NCBI RefSeq assembly: GCF_037176765.1
Contig: NC_090026.1
Location: 132,244,752 to 132,308,751 of the forward strand
Source: Anolis sagrei
Taxonomy: Eukaryota; Chordata; Lepidosauria; Squamata; Anolidae
Reading direction: 5' to 3'
Length of the DNA stretch: 64,000 nt
Shown here: positions 13,901-22,439 of the stretch, piece by piece
Layout of the letters: each line of letters starts with the position of its first letter
Numbering within the stretch: the first letter of the stretch is position 1
Position numbers and translations under genes: made by a program
The notes under the pieces: generated by a model
Told to the model about the DNA's origin: nothing
The model's database searches: none
The model's input: the letters and a program-made list of their open reading frames with translations, nothing else

Positions 13901-16900
13901 ACAAATACAAGATTGGTTAAAAGAAAATGGAATTGTAGAGAACCAATTCTTATTCTCCAGCAGAGAATGGTGTAGCTGAGAGAAAGATTAGCGTGCTCAA
14001 AGTAATGAAAGTTTGCATGACAGACAATGCAGAGGCACCTAGCAGGCAGTGGGCTGAGGCGATACAAACAGCTACACATATTCTAAATAGAAGGTGGAGC
14101 TTTTGTGTTAACAAAACTCTATTCTTCCTGCTATACAATAAGAAACCAAGCATAAAATATTTGAGAATATTTGGTAGGTTTGCCAATGTACTGTTTCCTA
14201 GGCAGCCTGGAAGAAAGGAGCAGAAAAGTGGCAAAGGTTTAGGTTTATTGTCTATGATGAGAGACCCAAGAATGATCAATTATCAGGAATTTGACTTGGA
14301 AAATGGAAAAGCAATGTCGTCCAAAAGTGTAAAGTTTTTGTAAGATTGTGAGTTTCAGGCACTAAAAGGTCTAAAGCTGGAGAAGGGGAGTGGAGCAGCT
14401 TCTAAGTAGAAGCAGATAAGGAAGGAATGCAAAAATGCAGGCACCCTGTTCTCCCCGGTATTTACTTTTAGTTTGCTCAAAGACATAAAGACAAACTATT
14501 TAATTTGGTAATGTTTCTGAAATGTAAAATGATTGCAATCAAATCTGTATTGTGAAATGTTTTTGGTGGTGGTATGATGGAAGAAAAGTATGCATTTGTT
14601 TTGGAGCTTATCACTTAAAAAATGAAAGGGGTGTCAGGATTTGGAAATTACCTGACATTTCCTAAGTGATAGCAGAGTTAATAACTATGGCCTTGAAGGA
14701 GGCATAAGCCTAAGAAATATTAAAAATTAAAAGCTTTAACCGAAATGTTAGTATAGAGGTCATACAAAGTTCAAGGTTTTGGCTTTTTGAAAAATTGCTA
14801 TATTAGCGAGCTTACATAGGAAATTGGTTTGTGGTTAAGCGCAAAGTCTGCAGGTGCGAGAAGGTACTTTCCATCAAGAGGCTGATGGGAGGGGGACAGG
14901 AAGAGAAAAGGTCAAGGTACTTTCCATGACAAAAATATTCTTGTTTACCTGAGGGTATAAAAGTTTGCAAAAACCAAGGAGGGAATAGCAGTCTCTTGCA
15001 AGTGTTGGTGCCTGCGTGCACTCACCTTGACTGTCCGACTTCCTCATGGCTATGATGAAAATAAAACCTTGCTTTTGATCTTACTCCTGGGACTGAATCA
15101 TTTCTTGTGCCTCCTGTGGCCTGGACCTTAGTGTTGAGACTCAAATTAGGATCCCTAATAGCCTAACCCCTTGTACAAGAATTAAGCTCCACTAGCTGTC
15201 AGTCTGCTACCGGACAAAATTCAAAATGCTGGCTTTAGCCTATAAAACCCTAAACGGTTCTGGTCCGGTTTACCTATCCGAACGTATCTCTCCTTATGGA
15301 CCATTTAGGACTGGGGAGACCCCTGTTCTCGATCCTGCCTTCCTCACAGATGTGTTTGGCGGAGACGAGAGACAGGGCTTTCTCAGTGGTGGCCCCTCGA
15401 CTATGCAATGCCCTCCCCAGGGATATAAGATCAGCTCCATCCCTTCTAACATTCCACACAATGGTTAAGACCTGGCTCTTCGAGCAAGCTTTTACTACTG
15501 GAGTATAATTAGACGAAAACGGAAATATGGAATGACTGACAATGCAATTTGACAACGATTTCAGTAAGGAGATGCTGAGGATCTTGTTTTTTTATAGATA
15601 TTACTCTTTCTTTTATATTACATTTTAAATGTTGAATTGTTTTTATAATTGTTTTAACTGTATTTTGAGATTTGTTATGGCAAATCGCTGCCGACTGTGA
15701 ACCGCCTTGAGTCATCTCAGGCTGAGAAAGGTGGTATACGAATGCAGTAAATTATTTATTTATTTATTTATTAAGCCAAAGTAATTAGTGTGCTGTGGTT
15801 AATGCAATGGAAGTAGTATATAGGCTGTAGTCATACTGAATAAGTTTGATGAGGGTTGAAGAGAGTTGTGAAGGGGTTTGGAGCAGCAACATTTCTTCCT
15901 AGCTTCATGGACTCCCTCATATTGCCTCTCCCTGCTGCTGGTCAATGGTGTCCTGCTTGGTTCAAGGGCCTTACCGAGTCCTTTGCTGAGCTTCTCTGCC
16001 GACGGGAAGGTTCCCCGGTCAAGGAAATCATCCGCATTGTCCACAAGGACTTTCTTCACCATGTCATAACCATGGACAACCACTGCTTGATCTGAGCCGA
16101 AATAGACCATGAAGACGGGTCCATATTTGGCGCTCAGCTGCAAAGGGAGAAATCCAAGCAACGTCTGTGGTTCAACCAAGTGGGAAACTCCAGAATGATG
16201 CAGCCAGCCTCCCACAACTCCCAACTGTTTCAAGAATCATAGAATCAAAGAGTTGGAAGAGACCTCATGGGCCATCCAGTCCAACCCCCTGCCAAGAAGC
16301 AGGAATATTGCATTCAAATCACCCCTGACAAATGGCCATCCAGCCTCTGCTTAAAAGCTTCCAAAGAAGGAGCCTCCACCACACTCCGGGGCAGAGAGTT
16401 CCACTGCTGAACGGCTCTCACAGTCAGGAAGTTCTTCCTCATGTTCAGATGGAATCTCCTCTCTTGTAGTTTGAAGCCATTGTTCCATTGCGTCCTAGTC
16501 TCCAGGGAAGCAGAAAACAAGCTTGCTCCCTCCTCCTCCCTGTGGCTTCCTCTCACATATTTATACATGGCCCTCATCATGTCTCCTCTCAGCCTTCTCT
16601 TCTTCAGGCTAAACATGCCCATCTCCTTAAGCCGCTCCTCATAGGTCTTGTTCTCCAGACCCTTGATCATTTTAGTCGCCCTCCTCTGGACACATTCGAG
16701 CTTGTCAATATCTCTCTTGAATTGTGGTGCCCAGAATTGGACACAGTATTCCAGGTGTGGTCTAACCAAAGCGGAATAGAGCATGGGTAGCATTACTTCC
16801 TTAGATCTAGACACTATGCTCCTCTTGATGCAGGCCAAAATCCCATTGGCTTTTTTTGCCGCCACATCACATTCCTGGCTCATGTTTAACTTGTTGTCCA

Positions 16901-19900
16901 CAAGGACTCCAAGATCTTTTTCACACGTACTGCTCTCGAGCCAGGCATTGTCACCCATTCTGTATCTTTGCATTTCATTTTTTTCTGCCAAAGTGGAGTA
17001 TCTTACATTTGTCACTGTTGAACTTCATTTTGTTAGTTTTGGCCCATCTCTCTAATCTGTCAAGATCGTTTTGAATTTGAAGGAGAATGTTATATTACGA
17101 CTCATGGACACTCATCCTGAAGCACCCCCTTTGATCCCACCAATAGACTTATCTTCATACAACAGCTCTACTGTGCTTATGGTGGGATTTGGGAACAATC
17201 TTGTCATGATCATGAGTACAGCACAGTGATGAACCTTTAACTAGTTCATCACACTAAAGAATGAATTCACTTTAAATCTGGTTTCTGCCTCCTGCAGAAT
17301 TCTGGGGTTTGTAGTTTAGTGAGGATGTTAAAGGCTCCTTCATAAATTACAAACCCCATCATTCTGCAGGGGGCAGCAACCAGATTTAAAGTGGCTTCAT
17401 TCTCTCGTGTGATGGATAAATTCATACTTCCAATGATACTTTGGTAAAAGTATGATAGCTGATACTGAGTGCTGGTAGTGTTACGCTGATTCTGCAACTG
17501 TGGTTGTAACTGAGGAACACGTGTGTGACCACGTGGTCACGAGAGCGGGTGGAGTGAGACTGGGTGGAGTGAGAGACGCAGTTATAATCTTTGCTTTTGT
17601 TTTTAGGAGACAGCATAATGGCAGTTTTTTTTTAAAAAAAAGTATCGGTAAAAGTATGATAGCTGGTACCGAGTACTGGTAGTGCTACGCTGATTCCGGT
17701 ACACTACTTCATCAATGCTGATAGCACAACCTGGCAGCAGGATAGCACTGAACTCAGTTAACACAGGCAGAACACAGATAACAGTGAAGTAATCCTTCCC
17801 TATTTATTGTCCCCCCCCCCCCTTTCTGTCCCTTCCCCTTTCTGACCCACGTACGGCTCATCTTCCGTTCCTACGAACTATCTTGGCGACTGTGTCCTGC
17901 CTGTGTCTCTCACTCTGCCCGGTCTCACTTTACACGCTCTCACGACCACGTGGTCACACATGTGTTCCTCATTCACAACCACAGTTGCGGAAACAGCGTA
18001 GCACTACCAACACTCGGTACCAGCTATCATACTTTTACCAAAGTATCATCTTATAAAGAAAGGTAGAGGTTTTATAGCTATGCAGTAATAACCACAAATG
18101 CTACGTTTCAGAAAATAGTATCTGAACAGCATCCCAATAAATACAAGGAGATTGAGAAGAGGATTCACAGTCATGGTTTGGCAGAAGAAGGGCCTAGCAA
18201 TAGGGCCCAAGGCCAGACCCTCACAATATTCTCCTTGCTGCTGATGGTTTCCATGTCAGGAAGGCATGGAGCTACTCTGGGGTTTAGTCCAGACTTGAAA
18301 GCTCGGCACAGTTCTGAACCTGTACCAGAGCATGGTAACCAATGTGGTCAAAGGTCTAGAAACCAAACCTTGGAAGATATTACCGGAGAAGTGGGTCTGT
18401 TGAGCTTAGAGAAGGAAAGATGGAAGGTGCATCTACATTGGAGAATTAGTCTTGGTCACTGCTAACTTGTCTCTCTTTTTTCTCCCAATTCCATCCATCT
18501 CTCCATTTACTCCAATTTCACCTATTTTAATCTCTGTTCCCATATAACTGCAGTACCCAACTCCTGGAAGTCTTTCTCTTCTTCCCACCTCCAATGTGAC
18601 ATGGCGGCAAAAAAAGCCAATGGGATTTTGGCCTGCATCAAGAGGAGCATAGTGTCTAGATCTAAGGAAGTAATGCTACCCCTCTATTCTGCTTTGGTTA
18701 GACCACATCTGGAATATTGTGTCCAATTCTGGGCACAACATTTCAAGAGAGATATTGACAAGCTGGAATGTGTCCAGAGGAGGGCGACTCAAATGATCAA
18801 GGGTCTGGAGAACAAGCCCTATGAGGAGCGGCTTAAAGAGCTGGGCATGTTTAGCCTGAAGAAGAGAAGGCTGAGAGGCGATATGATAGCCATGTATAAA
18901 TATATGAGAGGAAGCCACAGGAATGAGCAAGCTTGTTTTCTGCTTCCTTGGAGACTAGGATGTGGAACAATGGCTTCAAACTACAAGAGAGGAGATTCCA
19001 CCTGAACATGAGGAAGAACTTCCTGACTGTGAGAGCCGTTCAGCAGTGGAACTCTCTGCCCCAGAGTGTGGTGGAGGCTCCTTCTTTGGAAGCTTTTAAA
19101 CAGAGGCTGGATGGCCATCTGTCAGGGGTGATTTGAATGCAATATTCCTGCTTCTTGGCAGGGGGTTGGACTGGATGGCCCAGGAGGTCTCTTCCAACTC
19201 TTTGATTCTAGGATTCTATAAGGCATGGAGCTACTCTGGAGTTTAGTCCAGACTTGAAAGCTAGGCATAGTTCTGAACCTGAACTGGAGTAGGGCAACCA
19301 ATGTGGACAAAGGTCTAGAAACCAAACCTTGGAAGATATGACCAGAGAGGTGGGTCTGTTTAGCTCAGAGAAGGGAAGATGGAAGGTGTATTTACAATGG
19401 AGAATGACTCTTGGCCACTTCTAACCCGTTTCTCTCTCTTCTCCCAATTCCATCCATCTTTCCATTTACTCCAATTTCACCCCTTTTACTCTCTGTTCCC
19501 ATATAACTGTAGTACCAAAGTGCTTGACATTTGACTCCTGGAAGTCTTTCTCTTCTTCCCATGTCCCATCAATTTCTCCCTTCCAATCATTTCCCCCAAA
19601 TGACTATGATGTCAATGTGCTTGGCCCTCTGTCTCAAGGTCTCATTACCTTCAGTCTAGGCACTGGGTGAGTTTAGCCTGGAGAACCAGCCATCTTTAAG
19701 GACTTGAAGGGAATTCAGATATCTTAGAATCATAGAATCATAGAATCAAAGAGTTGGAAGAGACCTCCTGGGCCATCCAGTCCAACCCCATTCTGCCAAG
19801 AAGCAGGAATATTGCATTCAAATCACCCCTGACAAATGGCCATCCAGCCTCTGCTTAAAAGCTTCCAAAGAAGGAGCCTCCACCACACTCCCTCCGGGGC

Positions 19901-20580
19901 AGAGAGTTCCACTGCTGAACGGCTCTCACAGTCAGGAAGTTCTTCCTCATGTTCAGATGGAATCTCCTCTCTTGTAGTTTGAAGCCATTGTTCCATGTCC
20001 TAGTCTCCAAGGAAGCAGAAAACAAGCTTGCTCCCTCCTCCTCCCTGTGGCTTCCTCTCACATATTTATACATGGCTATCATATCTCCTCTCAGCCTTCT
20101 CTTCTTCAGGCTAAACATGCCCAGTTCCCTAAGCCGCTCCTCATAGGGCTTGTTCTCCAGACCCTTGATCATTTTAGTCGCCCTCCTCTGGACACATTCC
20201 AGCTTGTCAATATCTCTACTTTTTTGTCTCCCTTTTCTCTCTTTCACCCACATATAGTCTGGAAGGCCTGCAGAGCTAGTCTTCAGGTCTTCACCCAACC
20301 TTACAGAGTCCTCTGGACTCTGATTTACATCCTTCTTATTCTACTTTTCTAATTATGATTAATCCTTTCCAATTATGATTTCATCCCTTGAAGTCTTGTT
20401 CCTTACCTTCTTCATCTGTTCTGATATGTTGGTTCCCTTCAGCTGGAGCAGGTTTCCAGTGATGGGAAGAGGGGTTGGACCAGGTGGCCAGTTCCTCCTC
20501 TTGGCCTCCACTTTCCTCCAGGCCACCAGGAGGACCAGGAAGACCACCAAGAAAATGGCCGTGCTCCCCAAAAAATCCAT
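2366..20580 (-). CDS. Cytochrome P450 family 2 (CYP2), gene A, nine exons, apparently intact
   Basis: Microsomal haem-thiolate monooxygenase of the CYP2 family; it would take electrons from NADPH-P450 reductase to oxidise small lipophilic substrates. Seen: nine exons (20407-20580, 15975-16137, 12733-12882, 12054-12214, 9627-9806, 7782-7923, 6485-6672, 4698-4839, 2366-2547) join in frame, all introns GT-AG, to give 493 residues, the usual CYP2 length. The protein has an N-terminal membrane anchor (about 3-22), the WPPGP hinge at 31-35, C-helix W122-xxx-R126, I-helix AGTET at 300-304, the K-helix ExxR pair E357/R360, a PHRFDPEHF meander motif, and haem loop FSAGKRNCLG with Cys438 as iron ligand. 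No break was found. Gene B is a tandem paralogue with identical exon lengths. Introns carry many repeats. The subfamily is not assigned: the exon and motif pattern is shared by 2A, 2G, 2J and 2K types, and lizards have their own expansions. Confidence 0.93.
2622..3374 (+). mobile_element. Non-autonomous hAT element, 753 bp, in gene A intron 8
   Basis: Ends cagtggttctcaacc and ggttgagaaacactg with perfect 8-bp target duplication ttctagat (2614-2621, 3375-3382). Related to the 1309-2041 copy and interrupted by a SINE fragment at about 2819-2963. Confidence 0.9.
2819..2963 (-). mobile_element. SINE fragment (Sauria-SINE-like)
   Basis: Contains catgccggccacatgacctt, cactggactta-like text and a tail gtcaggggaaaacttttacc, resembling a widespread squamate tRNA-derived SINE read in reverse. 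Only the 3' part is present. Family name is from memory. Confidence 0.45.
3383..3897. other. Gene A intron 8, no recognised element
   Basis: No long ORF homology, hairpin or repeat family recognised. Moderately AT-rich intron sequence. Confidence 0.5.
3898..4672 (+). mobile_element. Vingi/Jockey-like LINE, 3' end
   Basis: Translates to the C-terminal part of a LINE ORF2 ([24 protein letters not shown], then [32 protein letters not shown]) with the zinc-knuckle-like [15 protein letters not shown], and ends in a (TAAA)n tail. 5' truncated, with stops. Seven copies lie in the window; the clade name is a best guess. Confidence 0.75.
4698..4839 (-). CDS. CYP2 gene A exon 8
   Basis: 142 bp. Encodes [39 protein letters not shown] and ends VPFSA plus the first base of a Gly codon that exon 9 completes, so the haem loop is split by intron 8 as is normal for CYP2. 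Donor gtctgg. Confidence 0.92.
4901..4931 (+). repeat. (TTG)n microsatellite
   Basis: Ten perfect TTG units just before an L2 fragment. Confidence 0.95.
4932..5235 (+). mobile_element. L2 LINE fragment
   Basis: Reads like an L2 ORF2 C-terminus: tccactggcttccaataag followed by ttcaaggtgcaggttattac and ccctaaatggttcgggacc, then the [13 protein letters not shown]-like block. Heavily diverged. Confidence 0.65.
5385..5640 (+). mobile_element. Vingi/Jockey-like LINE, extreme 3' end
   Basis: Starts at the [15 protein letters not shown] coding block (acatgcgagtgtggagagga) and runs to an AAATAAATAA tail. Confidence 0.75.
5733..5960 (+). mobile_element. RTE-like LINE tail with (GTAA)n end
   Basis: Shares with 21790-22282 and 30112-30715 the coding block [19 protein letters not shown] and ends taagtaagtaagtaa, the same short-period tail as those copies. 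Confidence 0.7.
5961..6140 (-). mobile_element. Degenerate tRNA-derived SINE
   Basis: The plus strand has ggtcacccaatgggtttcc followed by caaaccactttgccatta, the reverse of a tRNA-like head seen in old squamate SINEs. Pol III boxes are worn. Confidence 0.4.
6322..6420. repeat. Short hairpin repeat in gene A intron 7
   Basis: aggatcccaatgatgtggaa and its inverted match around 6362-6388 fold back over a short loop (cctgagagttg ... caactctcagg). Probably a worn MITE. Confidence 0.5.
6485..6672 (-). CDS. CYP2 gene A exon 7 (K-helix ExxR)
   Basis: 188 bp. Encodes [12 protein letters not shown], then [20 protein letters not shown] and GFVIPK. Glu357 and Arg360 form the ExxR pair of the K-helix. 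Ends in phase 0 before gtactt. Confidence 0.92.
6690..6965 (+). repeat. Interspersed repeat shared with 42745-43015
   Basis: Shares long blocks (gtgcagctggtaatgtaggt, ggtataactgtatgggtttt, ctctggggagcagtttgga) with a copy in gene B intron 3. Here it runs unbroken into gctgtttactcaaggttta, so it is the empty site for the LTR inserted in the other copy. Class unknown. Confidence 0.65.
7078..7200 (-). mobile_element. CR1 3' tail fragment
   Basis: Plus strand reads agaatcttagagttagaaga and ggccatccagtccaacctc, the reverse of the CR1 3' end (GLDGLxxSNSKIL-like) with its attctatg-type terminus. Confidence 0.7.
7307..7433 (+). mobile_element. hAT MITE (CAGTGGTTCTCAACC type), 127 bp
   Basis: Near palindrome from cagtggttctcaacctgtg to ctgagaaccactg with a perfect 8-bp target duplication atctaagc (7299-7306, 7434-7441). 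Confidence 0.92.
7495..7720 (-). mobile_element. Two CR1 3' tail fragments in series
   Basis: Repeated phrases gagtcatagactcacaaag / tagaatcttagagtcagaag and ggccatctagtccagtccc. They lie on either side of about 7630, each an independent short tail or a tandem duplication. Confidence 0.6.
7782..7923 (-). CDS. CYP2 gene A exon 6 (I-helix)
   Basis: 142 bp. Encodes [20 protein letters not shown] then [20 protein letters not shown] (300-304) is the oxygen-activation motif, with Glu303 and Thr304 as the acid-alcohol pair. Donor gttacc is GT but otherwise weak. Confidence 0.92.
8005..8172 (-). mobile_element. CR1 3' end fragment
   Basis: Contains tcatggacttggaagagacc, the text agatggccatccagactct and cagagagttcca, the reverse of the CR1 ORF2 end (WNSLP...LDGHL). 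Confidence 0.75.
8330..8589 (+). mobile_element. Tigger-like DNA transposon fragment
   Basis: Shares gaaacattccaaaatccaaa, ttgctttctgatagttca and cttgggccccacatccaag with 10038-10616 and 40250-40768. Ends are worn. Confidence 0.5.
8598..8732 (+). mobile_element. hAT MITE (CAGTGGTTCTCAACC type), 135 bp
   Basis: Nearly perfect palindrome with ends cagtggttctcaacc and ggttgagaaccactg. Target duplication ctgtaatc/ctgttatc (8590-8597, 8733-8740), one mismatch. Confidence 0.92.
8741..9626. other. Gene A intron 5, no recognised element
   Basis: No repeat ends or homologous frames recognised apart from purine-rich text near 8800-9010. Confidence 0.5.
9627..9806 (-). CDS. CYP2 gene A exon 5
   Basis: 180 bp, 60 residues, phase 0 at both ends. 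Starts [18 protein letters not shown] and ends [12 protein letters not shown], the F-G loop to H-helix segment. Many CYP2 genes have 177 bp here; both genes in this window have 180, one extra codon. Confidence 0.92.
10038..11364 (+). mobile_element. Tigger-like DNA transposon, split by CR1
   Basis: Begins tacaggttgagcatccctta and ends gcatactcaacctgta, an inverted pair beginning with TA as in Tc1/mariner/pogo elements. The interior is interrupted by the CR1 at 10616-11165. No transposase frame. Confidence 0.65.
10616..11165 (-). mobile_element. CR1 LINE 3' end
   Basis: Minus-strand frame [20 protein letters not shown] and [20 protein letters not shown] is the CR1 reverse-transcriptase C-terminus. 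The element ends in the CR1-type tail (atagaatcatag on the plus strand). 5' truncated. Confidence 0.85.
11365..12053. other. Gene A intron 4, no recognised element
   Basis: Nothing recognised between the Tigger-like end and exon 4. Confidence 0.5.
12054..12214 (-). CDS. CYP2 gene A exon 4
   Basis: 161 bp. Encodes [20 protein letters not shown] then [13 protein letters not shown], the E-helix to F-helix part with the NVI-xx-I-x-x-G-x-RFDY pattern seen across CYP2. Ends in phase 0 with CAG before gtgagg. Only 518 bp of intron separate it from exon 3. Confidence 0.92.
12250..12610 (-). mobile_element. Old CR1 3' fragment in gene A intron 3-4 region
   Basis: Located just upstream of exon 4 in intron 3. 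Phrases gagttggaagggacc, ggccacccagtccatcctc and aggaagttcatcccaatatt are the reverse of a CR1 tail subfamily unlike the younger copies. Confidence 0.65.
12733..12882 (-). CDS. CYP2 gene A exon 3 (C-helix)
   Basis: 150 bp. Encodes [17 protein letters not shown] and the following [16 protein letters not shown]. Trp122 and Arg126 are the conserved C-helix pair that contacts a haem propionate. Donor is gtgcgt. Confidence 0.92.
13010..13490 (+). mobile_element. L2 LINE 3' end in gene A intron 2
   Basis: Reads [20 protein letters not shown], then [28 protein letters not shown] split over a short frame, the L2 ORF2 terminus, followed by its 3' UTR. Confidence 0.8.
13610..15165 (+). mobile_element. 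Copia-like LTR retrotransposon fossil
   Basis: Integrase pieces of Ty1/copia type ([18 protein letters not shown] with the DDYTRF block, later ILNRRW) are followed by an LTR from about 14634 that starts tgtcaggatttgg and has a ggtataaaag box and aataaaacc signal. Reverse transcriptase and the 5' LTR are absent. Broken, several interruptions; moderately old. Exact 3' limit unsure. Confidence 0.7.
15182..15776 (+). mobile_element. L2 LINE 3' end with TTTA tail
   Basis: Encodes [20 protein letters not shown] and the [18 protein letters not shown] block, then the L2 3' UTR with aaccgccttgagtcatctc and a (ATTT)n end. Confidence 0.8.
15975..16137 (-). CDS. CYP2 gene A exon 2
   Basis: 163 bp, residues 59-112. 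Begins [14 protein letters not shown] after a tttgcag acceptor and ends one base into a Gly codon before gtaagg. Encodes the A-helix and beta-1 region typical of CYP2. Confidence 0.92.
16226..17090 (-). mobile_element. CR1 LINE, 865-bp 3' part, in gene A intron 1
   Basis: A 233-residue open frame (16314-17015) runs from [20 protein letters not shown] to [20 protein letters not shown], the CR1 RT thumb region and C-terminus, with a tcatagaatca tail. It is one of the better preserved copies here. 5' truncated. Confidence 0.9.
17247..17414. mobile_element. MITE, 168 bp, with imperfect long TIRs
   Basis: catcacac ... ttcactttaaatctgg on the left and ccagatttaaagtggcttca ... gtgtgatg on the right form the arms. 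Superfamily not clear. Confidence 0.65.
17434..18048. mobile_element. Large MITE, 615 bp, TIRs about 115 bp
   Basis: Left end tgatactttggtaaaagtat and right end atacttttaccaaagtatca are inverted, and the match runs on through ccacgtggtcac. A third, direct copy of the terminal 60 bp sits inside at about 17641-17703. No coding sequence. Target duplication not clear. Confidence 0.75.
18255..18592 (+). repeat. Local duplication, copy 1
   Basis: aggcatggagctactctgg through tcttcttccca is repeated at 19219-19562 with small differences. A CR1 element lies between the two. Confidence 0.8.
18600..19220 (+). mobile_element. CR1 LINE 3' end
   Basis: Frames encode [39 protein letters not shown] and [19 protein letters not shown]. 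Ends ttgattctaggattctat. 5' truncated and frameshifted near 18930. Confidence 0.9.
19219..19562 (+). repeat. Local duplication, copy 2
   Basis: Second copy of the 18255-18592 segment, same orientation, period about 964 bp. Carries a small extra stretch (accaaagtgcttgacattt). Confidence 0.8.
19725..20218 (-). mobile_element. CR1 LINE 3' end
   Basis: Minus frame [20 protein letters not shown] and [20 protein letters not shown]. Ends about 190 bp before exon 1 of gene A. Confidence 0.9.
20407..20580 (-). CDS. CYP2 gene A exon 1 (start codon, membrane anchor)
   Basis: Encodes residues 1-58. Starts at the ATG at 20578-20580 and ends in Lys-Lys before the donor gtaagg. A hydrophobic run (about residues 3-22) is the ER signal-anchor. 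The basic linker RKVEAKRR and the hinge WPPGPTPLP follow, as in microsomal CYP2 proteins. This start was chosen because it gives the standard anchor length and matches gene B. Confidence 0.92.
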
Positions 20581-20720
20581 AGCCCCCCAACCTCTTTCTC
20601 TTTTCTTTGCAATGGAAAATCCGGAGCTCAGCCTCTTTCTCTCTCCAGCTGCAGAAGGACTGAAGTCCAGAGACCTTCTCCAAAGTCCAACATGCAAATA
20701 AAACGATAAGCACAATGATC
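20581..20720 (-). promoter_or_regulatory. Gene A proximal promoter with HNF4-type motif
   Basis: Plus-strand 20681-20689 reads CAAAGTCCA, about 101 bp upstream of the ATG. It matches the HNF4-specific motif and the core of the HPF-1 element known in hepatic CYP2C promoters. An octamer (ATGCAAAT, 20692-20699) lies next to it. On the gene strand this region is AT-rich (ttttatttgc) and may serve as a TATA-like site. That it is used is inferred from position and family. Confidence 0.45.
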
Positions 20721-20969
20721 ACCGCCCAATCATGGCTGTTACATAAGTTTAGAATGGGTTGCGTTTATGCCCTTTCTCTATTTATCTGATTCATGTCCCA
20801 ACTTGCTCCTGGGATGGGAGCCAACCTGGGTCAGGTGAAGTTCAGAACAATGTGTACTAAAGAAAATGACCATCTGCCTCCAGATTTGCTGGTGTCAGGA
20901 GACAGGATCCTCACAAAAGTGGGAAAATCACAAATAAAAAGCTCATATTTTAAAATCTAACTTCAGTCT

Positions 20970-21535
20970 ACGAAGTCATGCTATCTCTCTATTCTGCTTT
21001 GGTTGGACCACACCTGGAATATTGTGTCCAATTCTGGGCACCACAATTGAAGAGAGATCTTGACAAGCTGGAATGTGTCCAGAGGAGGGCGGCTAAAATG
21101 ATCAAGGGTCTGGAGAACAAGCCCTATGAGGAGCGGCTTAAAGAGCTGGGCATGTTTACCCTGAAGAAGAGAAGGCTGAGAGGAGATATGAGAGCCATGT
21201 ATAAATATGTGAGAGGAAGCCACAGGGAGGAGGGAGCAAGCTTGTTTACTGCTTCCATTGAGATTAGGACAAGGAACAATGGCTTAAAACTACAAGAAAG
21301 GACATTCCATCTGAACATGAGGAAGAACTTCCTGACTGTGAGAGCTGTTCAGCAGTGGAACTCTCTGCCCCGGAGTGTGGTGGAGGCTCCTTCTTTGGAA
21401 GCTTTGAAACAGAGGCTGGATGGCCATTTGTCAGGGGTGATTTGAATGCAATATTCCTGCTTCTTGGCAGAATGGGGTTGGACTGGATGGCCCATGAGGT
21501 CTCTTCCAACTCTTTGATTCTATGATTCTATGTTT
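20970..21535 (+). mobile_element. CR1 LINE 3' end upstream of gene A
   Basis: Frame [20 protein letters not shown] to [16 protein letters not shown] (20978-21445), tail ttgattctatgattctatg. About 390 bp upstream of the gene A start codon. Confidence 0.9.
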
Positions 21536-21789
21536 AGGTCTCCAGCACAAATTTGTAGTATATTCCCTGCTATTTCTGACACACTTGCCAAAAGTTTCCA
21601 CATGGGGCCAGGATACTATCTAGTGGTAAATTATGTCAAATGTGCCTGGAATCTGTAGCATGTTGATAAAATTTAAAAGGTGGCATCCTTGGAATTCATG
21701 GACCCTTTGGTGTCACCACAAACTACAAATCCAAGGATTCTGTTGGGTGCTGCTCAATTGGGAACTCCTGGTTGGAACCCCTTTTTAGG

Positions 21790-22285
21790 ATTCTATTTAA
21801 AGATGGGCTTAAAGACAACCTTAAAACCTGTGGCATAGACAACGAGAACTGGGAAGCTCCAGCCCAGTAGTTCTCAACCTGGGGTCCCCAGATGTTTTTG
21901 GCCTACAACTCCCAGAAATCCCAGCCAGTTTACCAGCTGTTAGGATTTCTGGGAGTTGAAGGCCAAAAACATCTGGGGACCCCAGGTTGAGAAACACTGC
22001 CCTAGCCCTTGGGTGCTCTAGCTGGAGGTCAGCTGTGACCAGCAGTGCTGCAGAATTCGAAGAGACACGAATGGCGGGCAAAAAGGGAGAAACATGCCAA
22101 GAGGAAGGAGGGGAATCAAACCAACGCTGACTGGGACTGTCTTCCACCTGGAAACTGATGTCCTCACTGCAGGAGAACATGCAGGTCAAGAATAGGGATA
22201 CACAGCCACTTATGAACCCACCGCCAAGACACCAGACTTGGAGGACCATCATCCTTAAACTATGAGGGATCGCCTCAGTAAGCAG
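21790..22285 (+). mobile_element. RTE-like LINE tail, split by a hAT MITE
   Basis: Same family as 30112-30715 (ggaggtcagctgtgaccagc block). The MITE at 21865-21999 separates its two parts. Confidence 0.7.
21865..21999 (+). mobile_element. hAT MITE (CAGTGGTTCTCAACC type), 135 bp
   Basis: Palindromic copy with worn ends (cagtagttctcaacc, ggttgagaaacactg). Flanks ctccagcc and ccctagcc are a degraded 8-bp duplication. Confidence 0.85.
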
Positions 22286-22439
22286 AATTCTCTTGTTTGG
22301 TGGCTGGCCACCAATGAGGCACAAAAAGGCCACCCAAATCCAAACTTTATTGTAAATGTGCACAGGTAGAACTTTTGGAAAGCAATCATGCACAACCGAA
22401 TGCAAAACCCAGCATCCATACTTTGTTTTTTAACACAAT

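Noticed and set aside
16314-17015. 233-codon minus-strand open frame
   Set aside because: It is the CR1 reverse transcriptase C-terminus, not a host gene; the same text recurs at least seven times in the window.
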